A stretch of 64,000 bases of DNA. Source: Leptobacterium_A meishanense (GTDB lineage Bacteria > Bacteroidota > Bacteroidia > Flavobacteriales > Flavobacteriaceae). How positions within the stretch are numbered: position 1 is the first letter of the stretch; every line of letters begins with the position of its first letter. The notes below the pieces were generated by a model. That model did not search any database. It was given only the letters and a program-made list of their open reading frames with translations, and was not told the origin of the DNA. The stretch is taken from NCBI RefSeq assembly GCF_037645805.1, contig NZ_JBBEXE010000001.1:347144-411143 (forward strand), written 5' to 3'. A program made the translations under genes and the position numbers. Positions 17,806-26,358 of this stretch are shown here, piece by piece.

Positions 17806-19038
17806 TTAATCCGTATTGATATCATTATCAACCCATTCTAACAAGGGGTCACGCCCTTGCTTGTACATGTTAAAATCTGGAAGAATAATTTTATCTAACA
17901 GTACTTCCGGAGCATCTACTTCTTGAAATTGATAATATTCTATAGCACATGAAGCTTTTATTTTTGAATTTGGCAAATGAAACACATAACTTTCTGAATA
18001 CGAATTGGGCCTTGCTCCCGGAGGTTCCCCCAATAGAAAAGCATTTAATCTTTCTTTAAAATGTAATGCATTTACCATTGCTGCAGAAAAAGTAGAGCGA
18101 CCTGTAAAAACATACACTTTGCCTCGCTTATGGATCGCTGTTTTTTCGATAGCATCGATCAAATGCAATCCTTTTTTAAAATCTCCTCCTCCATTCAGCC
18201 TAAAATCAATGACAAGTGTATTAATATCATTTTCTTCGATATCTTTTTTAGTTTGTTTCGCTATTTTCCGAATACCTTTCCAATCAGGGTAACTGATAAA
18301 ATTGATATATAAAAGCTTTCTATCTTTTTCTATACGTGTCCATATAGGCTTTGTCCTAAACATAAAAGGAGGGATAGCATCATAAGCAATTTTCCACTTT
18401 GTTTCTCCGTAAGCTATTCCTGAAATAGCTGAAAAAGTAACCTCTTTCCTATTTCCATAGTTGTCCTCAAATGTATACGTAGCTTGACTGTTCGATTTAG
18501 CAGTACCTACGTTGAATAGAGCATCAGCTGTTACCAGCCAATATTGATTCCATGATTTAAGAAAGTAGTTATTTTCATTTTTAGGAGTCAATACATCTAT
18601 TTTATCTTTTACTGATTTGATACCGATACCATCAATAGCCACTACCTTATGCCCCAAAATGTCTTGGTGTTCCTCTCCTGCCCGTACAACCCTTAAATCA
18701 TCTCCAAACCAAAAAAGGGTTAATGGATAAAACTTAAAATAGCTATATGGTCTAACCGCTGTATGGCCATCACCTATTAATGCTCCTATTTTAACCAATT
18801 CTATAGCTATTTGCGAAGGTGATAAGTTAGGTATTTGTTCATGCAGGTTATTTACTTCATAGTCAAAAGTAGCTGCCGAAGTATAATTAAAAGGTTTTTT
18901 ATGGTTTTCTTTTATTGTTTTGCTTAAATACCTGAGGTCTTCTTTCCATTGGAAAGAGGTCAACTCAATATTTTCTTGCCCATTAAACTTATGAAAAAAC
19001 AATAGTAATATCAGGTAAGTTAAAACATCGGTTTTCAT
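17806..19038 (-). CDS. Exported S41-family peptidase-like protein
   Basis: 410 residues with a signal peptide (TYLILLLFFHKFNG). The core shows the tail-specific-protease pattern: a strand and glycine turn TLVIDFRLNGGGDF, then GRSTFSAAMVNAL with the candidate nucleophile Ser, followed by LGEPPGARPNSYSE. An N-terminal helical segment (residues 25-90) precedes it. No typical PDZ domain, but VVAIDGIGIKSVKDKI is the kind of short ligand segment found in PDZ-like inserts. The lysine partner of the canonical Ser-Lys dyad is not obvious. Probably periplasmic; target unknown. It lies 27 bp downstream of the acyltransferase gene. Confidence 0.75.
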   Translation of the reverse strand: MKTDVLTYLILLLFFHKFNGQENIELTSFQWKEDLRYLSKTIKENHKKPFNYTSAATFDYEVNNLHEQIPNLSPSQIAIELVKIGALIGDGHTAVRPYSYFKFYPLTLFWFGDDLRVVRAGEEHQDILGHKVVAIDGIGIKSVKDKIDVLTPKNENNYFLKSWNQYWLVTADALFNVGTAKSNSQATYTFEDNYGNRKEVTFSAISGIAYGETKWKIAYDAIPPFMFRTKPIWTRIEKDRKLLYINFISYPDWKGIRKIAKQTKKDIEENDINTLVIDFRLNGGGDFKKGLHLIDAIEKTAIHKRGKVYVFTGRSTFSAAMVNALHFKERLNAFLLGEPPGARPNSYSESYVFHLPNSKIKASCAIEYYQFQEVDAPEVLLDKIILPDFNMYKQGRDPLLEWVDNDINTD

Positions 19039-19065
19039 ATTTTTTCAAAATTTGTGTTTGTTAAT

Positions 19066-20220
19066 TTAATTAATATTATTGTTATGCATATTTCTAATAA
19101 TTGGTTTTAATCCAAATAATATGCGGATAATATTAAATGGACGTATCAAAAACTGGTATATCAATACTATAACAGTAAAGCAAATAACTGTTAACAGAAA
19201 AAACTTTACGAGATTGTTTATTTGCCACTTTGCAACGTAATAGCCCATCACTACAATAACTGGCTGATGCAATAGGTAAAAGGGGTATATAGCCTCATTC
19301 AGAGCCTTTCTATATTTAGAATCTCTATTCAAATATTTTCTGGTATAGCCTATAGCTGCCATACTCACAGCCCATGCCACAAAGATACGTAACAAGCCAT
19401 AAGCATATTTTGCGATCAATTCATCTTCAAAAAAAGAAGGAACGGTAAACATCAAAAAGGTAAATAAAACCCCTTCTAGGAAATACAAATGTGCTTGTTG
19501 TTTTAATGTCGATACTAAATCATCATTTGAGATGAGTATAAATCCTGATAAGAAATAAATAAAACAAAATGAAATATACGCCCAATCATTAAACAACGCA
19601 TGGGTTACTTCCGGAAAATATGGTCTCAAAAGATATTCTGAAAAAATTATAGGAATAACGATTAGATTCAACCCCAATGGTTTTGATACTATTTTTATAA
19701 AACGTTCCTTATGTCTGTTGAATTTTTCACTTCTTAGACTGTTCAAAAAAGGGAAAATCAGTAAAGCCATGGTAAACAAATAGATTAAAAACCACAGATG
19801 GTGCCAGCTAAAATTCCCTATTGGATAGATCCCGTCAAACATATGCGGATAATAACTGATTAATGAGTCATACTGACTAGCTTTTTCTATATATACTTGA
19901 ACAGGAACCAATGTAAAAATACCAATTAAGAATGGGATGAATATTCTCTTAAAACGTTCTTTGAGATATTGCCCGGGCGTCCTGAATCCTAATGCAAAGA
20001 ATGTCCCTACCCCAGAAGTTAAAAAAAGTAGCGGCATTCGCCATAAATGAAGAAATTCCATAATGGGATGCAGCCACTCATACTGTTGATTATTTTTAAT
20101 ATGCCAGTTCCAGCCGTTAAAAAACATGCCTATGTGAAACATAAAAACGCTCAATATTAGTAATATCCTTAACCAATCTAAATAGTATTTTCGAACCTTT
20201 TTTGTTTTGAAAGTTTCCAT
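19066..20220 (-). CDS. Acyltransferase 3 family membrane protein
   Basis: 384 residues with about ten transmembrane segments. The N-terminal motif YYLDWLRILLILSVFMFHIG carries the family R and catalytic-type H (Acyl_transf_3 fold), followed by WRMPLLFLTSGVGTFF and a positively charged loop ERFKRIFIPFL, all typical. Members O-acylate lipopolysaccharide, glucans or other surface sugars using acyl-CoA. The 3' neighbour is the S41-like protein. Substrate cannot be assigned. Confidence 0.85.
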   Translation of the reverse strand: METFKTKKVRKYYLDWLRILLILSVFMFHIGMFFNGWNWHIKNNQQYEWLHPIMEFLHLWRMPLLFLTSGVGTFFALGFRTPGQYLKERFKRIFIPFLIGIFTLVPVQVYIEKASQYDSLISYYPHMFDGIYPIGNFSWHHLWFLIYLFTMALLIFPFLNSLRSEKFNRHKERFIKIVSKPLGLNLIVIPIIFSEYLLRPYFPEVTHALFNDWAYISFCFIYFLSGFILISNDDLVSTLKQQAHLYFLEGVLFTFLMFTVPSFFEDELIAKYAYGLLRIFVAWAVSMAAIGYTRKYLNRDSKYRKALNEAIYPFYLLHQPVIVVMGYYVAKWQINNLVKFFLLTVICFTVIVLIYQFLIRPFNIIRILFGLKPIIRNMHNNNIN

Positions 20221-20241
20221 GAACCTCTTTTAAATTGAAAA

Positions 20242-20249
20242 CAAACTTA
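20242..20249 (-). promoter_or_regulatory. -7 box for the acyltransferase 3 gene
   Basis: On the minus strand TAAGTTTG, 22 bp before the ATG. The -33 side is not clear. Confidence 0.4.
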
Positions 20250-20270
20250 ATTATGAAGTACTGTAAATAA

Positions 20271-20297
20271 CGAAGCTGCCTATCGGGAAGGCGTTCG
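20271..20297 (-). terminator. Possible hairpin terminator after the AraC-type gene
   Basis: Minus-strand stem with bulges: CGAA and GCCT arms pair with AGGC and TTCG around a 7-nt loop, followed by TTATTT. It lies between the AraC-type gene and the acyltransferase gene. Imperfect pairing keeps confidence low. Confidence 0.35.
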
Positions 20298-20329
20298 TGC
20301 TTATAAGGAAATACTTTAAAACGACATGG

Positions 20330-21487
20330 TTAATTTGAATCTCTGTACTCGGAAGGGGTTTGAGAAGTAATCTTTTTAAATGCTGTATTGAATGCCGATT
20401 TAGAGTTGTACCCTACACATTCTGCTATTTCTTCTATCGTTTTTTTCTTGCCTTCTTTGGATCTCAAAATGTGTTGCGCCTCTTTTATTCTGTAAGCTGC
20501 CAATAGTTCAAAAAATGTTTGATGTAGTTTTTCATTGATTACCTGAGATACGTGGTGAGCACTTTCATTAATACACTTTGAAAGCCCTGACAAGGATGCC
20601 ATATTACTTTTATAATATCCTTGTTCCTCCATTTCTAAGGTGATTTTTTTAAGAATAGCCCTCTTTTCTTCTTCAGATAAAGAAGATTTTTTATACTTCA
20701 AAATAGGGGGTTCCAAAAAAGAGGAAGGGTGATTGAAATAGGTAGACTCATTGACTACTTGCACACTCGTCATAAAAATCATAAAAGAAATATAGAGGTA
20801 TATGAAATAATCCCCCACATCATTTCCGTAGTACAATTTCACGATGATAAGTACCGTCAATATGATCAAAAAATGATAGCCTGAATTACGGAGCGACTTT
20901 AACGTTTTATTCTTTGTCTTAAATAGTGATTCTTTCAGTTTCTTGCTTTTATTTAATAGTAGAAAGAGCATCCCTATGAAATAAATAATGAATTGAATAA
21001 CTGTAAATGTATTTATATACTGACTTATGCCTAGTGGATTTGCAGAGAATTTCATATCTACATCAAGTAAAGGCTTAGTAAGTTGCATTGACCCTATAAA
21101 TGCATTGTATTTAAAAGCATCTGATTGTGTAAAAAACCACATACTGTAGATCAACCAAAATATAAAAGGAACAAAATGCACCCATTCCCATCGTGGTTCT
21201 TTACCTCCTAGCTGTTTGAGCATGAACAAGTATAACAATGGAGCTATAACAAAATTTAGAGGCTCTGAAAAGTTAGAAAAGGTAATTACTTTTAAGATAT
21301 ACCCCGTATAATTAAGGGCTCCTTCTAACATTATTAAGGATAATGATAAGATCAGAAGACCCATATATCTATTGGTCTTATGTTTATCTGATGATTTTTT
21401 AATAAAGAAACCTGCTAGAAATAATCCTTGAAAAATTCCGAATAGAATGATTAATGCAACACTATCTATATAAAAATCGCTTTTCAT
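20330..21487 (-). CDS. Membrane-anchored AraC-family transcriptional regulator
   Basis: 385 residues. The first ~240 residues form seven or so hydrophobic segments (IILFGIFQGLFLAGFF, YMGLLILSLSLIM, FVIAPLLYLFML and others), and the C-terminal ~110 residues are a double helix-turn-helix AraC domain (MASLSGLSKCINESAHHVSQ, then IEEIAECVGYNSKSAFNTAF and TPSEYR). This membrane-sensor plus AraC layout is common in Bacteroidota; it would let the protein respond to a membrane or external signal while staying anchored. Ligand and targets unknown; the neighbouring acyltransferase/S41 genes are possible targets. Confidence 0.88.
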   Translation of the reverse strand: MKSDFYIDSVALIILFGIFQGLFLAGFFIKKSSDKHKTNRYMGLLILSLSLIMLEGALNYTGYILKVITFSNFSEPLNFVIAPLLYLFMLKQLGGKEPRWEWVHFVPFIFWLIYSMWFFTQSDAFKYNAFIGSMQLTKPLLDVDMKFSANPLGISQYINTFTVIQFIIYFIGMLFLLLNKSKKLKESLFKTKNKTLKSLRNSGYHFLIILTVLIIVKLYYGNDVGDYFIYLYISFMIFMTSVQVVNESTYFNHPSSFLEPPILKYKKSSLSEEEKRAILKKITLEMEEQGYYKSNMASLSGLSKCINESAHHVSQVINEKLHQTFFELLAAYRIKEAQHILRSKEGKKKTIEEIAECVGYNSKSAFNTAFKKITSQTPSEYRDSN

Positions 21488-21497
21488 TTAATGAGAG

Positions 21498-22904
21498 CTA
21501 TACATGCAATGCCCTGTCTTCGGTAGCAGCCAGTGCAGCTTCTTTAACAGCTTCTGCATAGGTCGGATGGGCATGGCTCATACGTGCAATATCTTCAGCA
21601 GAAGCCCTAAATTCCATCGCAGTAACGGCCTCTGCAATCAAATCAGCCACCCGGGCTCCTATCATATGTACACCCAATACTTCATCCGTTTCTGCGTCCG
21701 CCAGTATTTTTACAAAGCCGTCTATGTCCATACTTGCCCGTGCACGGCCTAAAGCACGCATGGGAAATTGCCCAACTTTATATTGCACACCTGCTTCTTT
21801 CAGGGCTTCTTCCGTTTTACCTACAGCAGCTACTTCCGGCCATGTATAAACGACTCCAGGAATAAGATTGTAATCAATATGTGGCTTTTGCCCCGCTAAA
21901 ATCTCAGCAACCATTACCCCTTCCTCTTCTGCCTTGTGTGCAAGCATAGCTCCTTTAATAACATCGCCAATAGCATATATATTAGATACATTGGTTTGCA
22001 AGTGGTTATTAACTTCTACCTGTCCCTTATCATTCAGTTTTACACCGGCTGCTTCTGTATTCAAGCCTTCTGTATAAGGCCTTCTCCCTACAGAAACCAA
22101 ACAATAATCACCTCTCAACGCCACTTCTTTCCCTTTTGCATCATCTACTTTTACTGTAATTTCATCTCCTTTACGTTCTACAGCTTTTACTTTGTGTTTG
22201 GTATAAAATTTTATTTTCTGTTTTTTCAATACTTTTTGGAGTTCTTTGCTTAATGCTCCATCCATTCCCGGAATAATACGATCCATATATTCCACTACCG
22301 AAACTTCTGCTCCTAATCGCTTATACACTTGCCCTAATTCGAGCCCAATAACACCTCCGCCAATGATAATTAAATGCTTAGGTACTTCTTTTAACTTTAA
22401 TGCTTCTGTTGATGTGATGATCCGTTCCTTGTCTATTGAAATAAATGGTAGTGTAGAAGGTTTGGAACCAGTTGCAATAATACTATTTTTGGTTTCTATT
22501 TGTTCTTTTTTACCATCATTTTTTTTGATCTCAATATGTGTAGCATCTACAAAACTTCCCAACCCTTCATATACCTCAACTTTATTTTTGTCCATTAAAA
22601 ACTTCACCCCTGAACAGGTTTGATCTACTACTGCCTGCTTCCGGGCAATCATCTTTTCTAAATTTACTTTTACTTCACCGGGTATTTCTATACCATGCGC
22701 TTCAAAATGTTTTACAGCATCTTCATAATGATGGGAAGAGTCTAGCAATGCTTTTGAAGGGATACAGCCCACATTTAGACATGTACCTCCCAATGTAGAG
22801 TATTTTTCAATAATGGCAGTTTTCATTCCTAGTTGAGCACAGCGGATCGCTGCTACGTACCCTCCGGGGCCAGAGCCAATTATGGCTACATCATATTGAT
22901 TCAT
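21498..22904 (-). CDS. lpdA: Dihydrolipoyl dehydrogenase
   Basis: 468 residues, the usual length. FAD-binding GSGPGG at residues 10-15, the redox disulfide C42/C47 in GGTCLNVGCIPSK, the NAD-binding GGGVIGLELG, the second FAD motif YAIGD, and the active-site HAHPTYAEAVKEA near the C-terminus are all present. It is the E3 subunit that reoxidises lipoamide of the 2-oxoacid dehydrogenase complexes and the glycine cleavage system. It has its own promoter candidate; the AraC-type gene starts 10 bp after its stop. Confidence 0.96.
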   Translation of the reverse strand: MNQYDVAIIGSGPGGYVAAIRCAQLGMKTAIIEKYSTLGGTCLNVGCIPSKALLDSSHHYEDAVKHFEAHGIEIPGEVKVNLEKMIARKQAVVDQTCSGVKFLMDKNKVEVYEGLGSFVDATHIEIKKNDGKKEQIETKNSIIATGSKPSTLPFISIDKERIITSTEALKLKEVPKHLIIIGGGVIGLELGQVYKRLGAEVSVVEYMDRIIPGMDGALSKELQKVLKKQKIKFYTKHKVKAVERKGDEITVKVDDAKGKEVALRGDYCLVSVGRRPYTEGLNTEAAGVKLNDKGQVEVNNHLQTNVSNIYAIGDVIKGAMLAHKAEEEGVMVAEILAGQKPHIDYNLIPGVVYTWPEVAAVGKTEEALKEAGVQYKVGQFPMRALGRARASMDIDGFVKILADAETDEVLGVHMIGARVADLIAEAVTAMEFRASAEDIARMSHAHPTYAEAVKEAALAATEDRALHV

Positions 22905-22937
22905 ATTGATTTTTTATTTTATGAATATTTTGGTGTA

Positions 22938-22968
22938 CAAAATTACGAATGTATTTAGTCCTATCCAA
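22938..22968 (-). promoter_or_regulatory. Promoter of lpdA
   Basis: On the minus strand, TTG (22966-22968), a 20-bp spacer and TAATTTTG (22938-22945), a full -33/-7 pair of the Bacteroidota type, about 34 bp before the ATG. Confidence 0.6.
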
Positions 22969-23076
22969 TAAAGCTGTAACTGATTACATTATGTCATTGT
23001 TATTCTATTCTCATTAAACAATTTGGTGAACCTACAACAAAATTGTATTATTACACGTCAAAAACAAATACACCAT

Positions 23077-24558
23077 ATGGAAAGTCAAAATATAAAACCA
23101 AGGCAACCTCAGGATGAGCATATTGTAGAAAACAAAGAACTAAATATCTGGGAAGCACTCATTCCGGTAGTTGCACTCGTTGGCATGTTGTTTTATAATG
23201 TATATGTATATGGTGATGCTGCATTGGACGGAAGCAATCAGTTTATTCTATTACTGGGTGCTGCAGTAGCTGCCATTGTAGGATTCTTTAATAAAGTTTC
23301 TTACAAGCAAATGTTGGAAGAAGTAGCAGAAAATGTAAAATCAACCACAGGAGCACTTATCATATTACTTTTTGTAGGGGCTCTAGCAGGTACCTGGCTT
23401 ATCAGCGGTATTATCCCTTCTATGATTTATTATGGATTAAAAATCTTAAACCCAACTATATTTTTACCTGCCTGTGTGGTCATTTGTGCCATTATTTCAA
23501 TTGCAACAGGTAGTAGTTGGACTACCTCTGCAACAGTAGGTATAGCATTGGTTGGTATTGGGAACACGCTCGGAATTTCGATGGGAATGACTGCCGGAGC
23601 AGTTATATCTGGTGCCTATTTTGGAGATAAAATGTCGCCTTTAAGTGATACCACCAATTTAGCACCGGCTATGGCAGGAGGTGAACTGTTTTCACATATA
23701 CGCTATATGGCTATGACTACGGTCCCTACTATTGTTATTACATTGGTAGCTTTTATAATTATTGGCCTGACTATTGACACCAACGGCTCTCCAAACATCT
23801 CAGATAAACTTCATGCCATAAGTGAATCATTTAATATCAATGGCTGGTTATTCATTGTACCTATAGCTGTTATCTTTTTAATTATAAAAAAGACACCTCC
23901 CATCATAGCATTGTTGATTGGAACACTACTTGGTGGCATTGCAGCCGTTATAGCACAACCTGAAATTTTACTGGCTATTTCCGGAGCAGACGAGTTAACA
24001 TTTACCAGCGCCTATCAAGGTGTCATGAATGCTATGACCATTGATACTGCTGTAGAAACCTCCAGTACTGAGTTGAATGACCTCTTCAGTTCAGGAGGTA
24101 TGAGTGGAATGCTTGGTACCATTTGGCTTATTGTATGCGCCATGGTGTTTGGAGGCGTAATGGATGCCATAGGAGCTTTATCTACTATCAGTAAAGCATT
24201 ATTGAATATGGCAAAAACAACTTTTGGACTGTTTGCCAGTACAGTAGCTAGTTGTTTAGCATTGAATGTGACAGCTTCGGACCAATACCTGGCTTTGGTA
24301 GTTCCGGGAAAGATGTTTTCTAAAGCTTATAAAGACCGGGGGCTAGCTCCTGAAAATTTGAGTAGGACCCTCGAGGATTCTGGTACGGTTACTTCTGTTT
24401 TAGTTCCTTGGAATACCTGTGGAGCATATCAATCAGGAGTATTAGGTGTTCCGGTGATGGATTACTTTTTCTTTGCTATTTTCAATTGGTTAAGCCCTTT
24501 CATGACACTCCTATTTGCTGCTTTTCATATTAAAATAAAACAGCTCGTAACAAAATAG
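23077..24558 (+). CDS. NhaC family Na+/H+ antiporter
   Basis: 493 residues with about 12 hydrophobic segments. NhaC-superfamily marks: SIATGSSWTTSATVGIALVG, SGAYFGDKMSPLSDTTNLAP (ion site region), NVTASDQYLALVVPG and LVPWNTCGAYQ. The protein exchanges sodium for protons (some members exchange malate/lactate). A TTG at 23023 would add 18 charged residues; the ATG at 23077 is preferred. Stands alone, divergent from lpdA; a single-gene unit suits a salt-exposed organism. Confidence 0.9.
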   Translation: MESQNIKPRQPQDEHIVENKELNIWEALIPVVALVGMLFYNVYVYGDAALDGSNQFILLLGAAVAAIVGFFNKVSYKQMLEEVAENVKSTTGALIILLFVGALAGTWLISGIIPSMIYYGLKILNPTIFLPACVVICAIISIATGSSWTTSATVGIALVGIGNTLGISMGMTAGAVISGAYFGDKMSPLSDTTNLAPAMAGGELFSHIRYMAMTTVPTIVITLVAFIIIGLTIDTNGSPNISDKLHAISESFNINGWLFIVPIAVIFLIIKKTPPIIALLIGTLLGGIAAVIAQPEILLAISGADELTFTSAYQGVMNAMTIDTAVETSSTELNDLFSSGGMSGMLGTIWLIVCAMVFGGVMDAIGALSTISKALLNMAKTTFGLFASTVASCLALNVTASDQYLALVVPGKMFSKAYKDRGLAPENLSRTLEDSGTVTSVLVPWNTCGAYQSGVLGVPVMDYFFFAIFNWLSPFMTLLFAAFHIKIKQLVTK

Positions 24559-24622
24559 GTAATCTCTATTAATCTATAAAATAATATAATTTAACTTTAT
24601 TTATAAAACCTGTTTGGATTAG

Positions 24623-24630
24623 TAAATTTG
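24623..24630 (+). promoter_or_regulatory. -7 box of the peroxiredoxin operon
   Basis: TAAATTTG matches TAnnTTTG, 27 bp before the ATG at 24658. No OxyR-like palindrome was recognised. Confidence 0.5.
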
Positions 24631-24657
24631 TAATCAATAACAAATAAAAATCATAAA

Positions 24658-25296
24658 ATGACACTAGTTGGTAAAAAATTTCCAAATCTTGATGTAGATG
24701 CCATGAATGAAATGGGAGATACATTCAAGTTAAACATATTTGAAGAAGCCGTTAATAAGAAGAAAAAAGTATTGTTATTCTGGTATCCAAAAGATTTTAC
24801 ATTCGTATGCCCTACTGAATTGCATGCCTTTCAACAAGCTTTAGGGGAGTTTGAAAAACGGAATACAATCGTAATAGGGGCTTCCTGTGACACACCGGAA
24901 GTACACTTTGCATGGTTAAATACTGCAAAAGACAATGGAGGTATTGAGGGAGTTACCTACCCAATACTTGCGGATAGCAATAGAAACTTATCAAACATCT
25001 TAGGTATTCTGGATATTCAATCAGAAACCTATAATGAAGAAACAGATACGATCATATACGAAGGGGATAATGTAACCTATAGAGCTACTTATCTAATAGA
25101 TGAAGAAGGAACCGTATTCCATGAAGGCATTAACCATATGCCGGTAGGACGAAATGTCCATGAATACCTTCGATTAATAGATGCCTATGCACACGTGCAA
25201 AAGCATGGGGAAGTTTGTCCGGCTAACTGGGAAGAAGGAAAAGAAGCCATGTCAGCTACCAGAGAAGGTGTTGCCACATATTTAAGCCATTCATAG
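24658..25296 (+). CDS. Typical 2-Cys peroxiredoxin (AhpC/TSA family)
   Basis: 212 residues. Peroxidatic cysteine C51 in FTFVCPTELHAF and resolving cysteine C187 in GEVCPANWEEGK, the arrangement of an AhpC-type dimer. It reduces hydrogen peroxide and organic hydroperoxides. The insert ETYNEETDTIIYEGDN (about residues 123-138) is longer than in E. coli AhpC. The thioredoxin gene follows after 2 bp and is the likely electron donor. No AhpF in the window. Confidence 0.95.
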   Translation: MTLVGKKFPNLDVDAMNEMGDTFKLNIFEEAVNKKKKVLLFWYPKDFTFVCPTELHAFQQALGEFEKRNTIVIGASCDTPEVHFAWLNTAKDNGGIEGVTYPILADSNRNLSNILGILDIQSETYNEETDTIIYEGDNVTYRATYLIDEEGTVFHEGINHMPVGRNVHEYLRLIDAYAHVQKHGEVCPANWEEGKEAMSATREGVATYLSHS

Positions 25297-25298
25297 TT

Positions 25299-25613
25299 AT
25301 GTTTCAGGAATTAGATCAAGATATATTAGCTGATATCGTTTCCGAAAAGGATATTGTACTTGTGCAATATTCCGCAGGATGGTGTGGTAATTGCAGAATC
25401 ATGAAGCCTAAATTTAAACGATTGGCTTCTGAAAATAAAGGAGCAACTTTTGTGATAGTAGATGCAGAGAGATTTCCGGAATCCCGAAAGCTCGCAAAAG
25501 TAGATAACCTTCCAACTTTTGCTGCCTTTAAAGAAGGAAAGTTGGTCAATCAAGTACAAACCAACAAATTAGAAGTCTTAACCGATTTAGTTCATGAAGT
25601 TACCGGTAATTAA
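25299..25613 (+). CDS. Thioredoxin-family protein
   Basis: 104 residues, a single thioredoxin domain with active site WCGNC (C29 and C32) and the cis-proline in NLPTFAAFK. The active-site pair differs from the usual GP, so redox potential may differ from TrxA. Two bp behind the peroxiredoxin gene, it probably recycles it. It overlaps the next small gene by 20 bp, indicating coupling. Confidence 0.92.
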   Translation: MFQELDQDILADIVSEKDIVLVQYSAGWCGNCRIMKPKFKRLASENKGATFVIVDAERFPESRKLAKVDNLPTFAAFKEGKLVNQVQTNKLEVLTDLVHEVTGN

Positions 25614-25854
25614 ACATCTTGTAGGGTTCATTGAAGAAAATGATGAAGACTACGTCCTCGAGGCTATTGAAACATTGGAAGCTATTACCGAAGTTTCATC
25701 CCTCAAAGACGAAGAGTTGGATGTCATTGGTGAGTTGCTCTCCAATATGTATGGAGCCCTAGAAGTTCATAAATCTATAAAAGATGGGACTAAAAAGAAA
25801 AAAGCCCTAAATGATTTCATGTCAAGGGTATTAGGTTCTATAGATAAAGAATAG
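25594..25854 (+). CDS. DUF6952-like small acidic protein
   Basis: 86 residues, largely helical and acidic (FIEENDEDYVLEAIETLEAI) with a lysine patch TKKKKALNDF. It overlaps the thioredoxin gene by 20 bp and ends at a terminator, so it is the third member of the peroxiredoxin operon. I recall such a gene following thioredoxin in other flavobacteria (family DUF6952), with no known function. A helper role in redox protection is inferred from context only. Confidence 0.75.
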   Translation: MKLPVIKHLVGFIEENDEDYVLEAIETLEAITEVSSLKDEELDVIGELLSNMYGALEVHKSIKDGTKKKKALNDFMSRVLGSIDKE

Positions 25855-25873
25855 TACAGCAAATACATCTACT

Positions 25874-25907
25874 AAAGCCCTTGTTCAATATTGGATAAGG
25901 GCTTTTT
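25874..25907 (+). terminator. Terminator of the peroxiredoxin operon
   Basis: Nine-bp stem (AAAGCCCTT/AAGGGCTTT) around a 14-nt loop, then a short T run, 19 bp after the stop. Confidence 0.8.
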
Positions 25908-25911
25908 AATA

Positions 25912-25919
25912 TAACTTTG
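25912..25919 (+). promoter_or_regulatory. -7 box of dgkA
   Basis: TAACTTTG, matching TAnnTTTG, directly behind the terminator and 17 bp before the ATG at 25937. Confidence 0.45.
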
Positions 25920-25936
25920 GATAAAAACATTCATTC

Positions 25937-26296
25937 ATGGGAAACTTCATCATCAAAAGAATTCAAAGTATCAGGTATGCTATAAAAGGTTTTATTATAC
26001 TGGTTTCTACAGAACCTAGCATTCAGGTACAATTTACCATCGCAATTATAATGGCCTTTGCAGGATTTTATTTCCATATATCCAGCAACGAATGGATGTT
26101 TCAGATACTGGTCATTGGCTTGATAATGGGATTAGAAGGTATTAATACTGCCATAGAAAAAACCGTCGATTTTATACATCCGGAACATCACCATAAAATA
26201 GCACGCATAAAAGATATTGCAGCAGGAAGTGTACTCATCACAGCCTGTGCTGCAATTATTGTTGGAGGGATTATATACATTCCGAAAATTTTTTAA
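25937..26296 (+). CDS. dgkA: Diacylglycerol kinase, prokaryotic DgkA family
   Basis: 119 residues with an amphipathic N-terminal helix and three transmembrane helices, the normal size. Active-site motifs: EPSIQVQ early, then MGLEGINTAIEKTVD and KIARIKDIAAGSVLI. It phosphorylates diacylglycerol or undecaprenol at the inner membrane, recycling lipid left over from envelope synthesis. It precedes ftsK by 62 bp but ftsK has its own -7 box. Confidence 0.93.
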   Translation: MGNFIIKRIQSIRYAIKGFIILVSTEPSIQVQFTIAIIMAFAGFYFHISSNEWMFQILVIGLIMGLEGINTAIEKTVDFIHPEHHHKIARIKDIAAGSVLITACAAIIVGGIIYIPKIF

Positions 26297-26329
26297 AAAT
26301 ATATCCCCTAAAGGAACGTTTGTAATTCG

Positions 26330-26337
26330 TATTTTTG
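26330..26337 (+). promoter_or_regulatory. -7 box of the ftsK operon
   Basis: TATTTTTG matches TAnnTTTG, 21 bp before the ATG at 26359, so the upstream TTG at 26353 is less likely to be the start. Confidence 0.5.
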
Positions 26338-26358
26338 TTCGAAACCTGATGATTGCCA

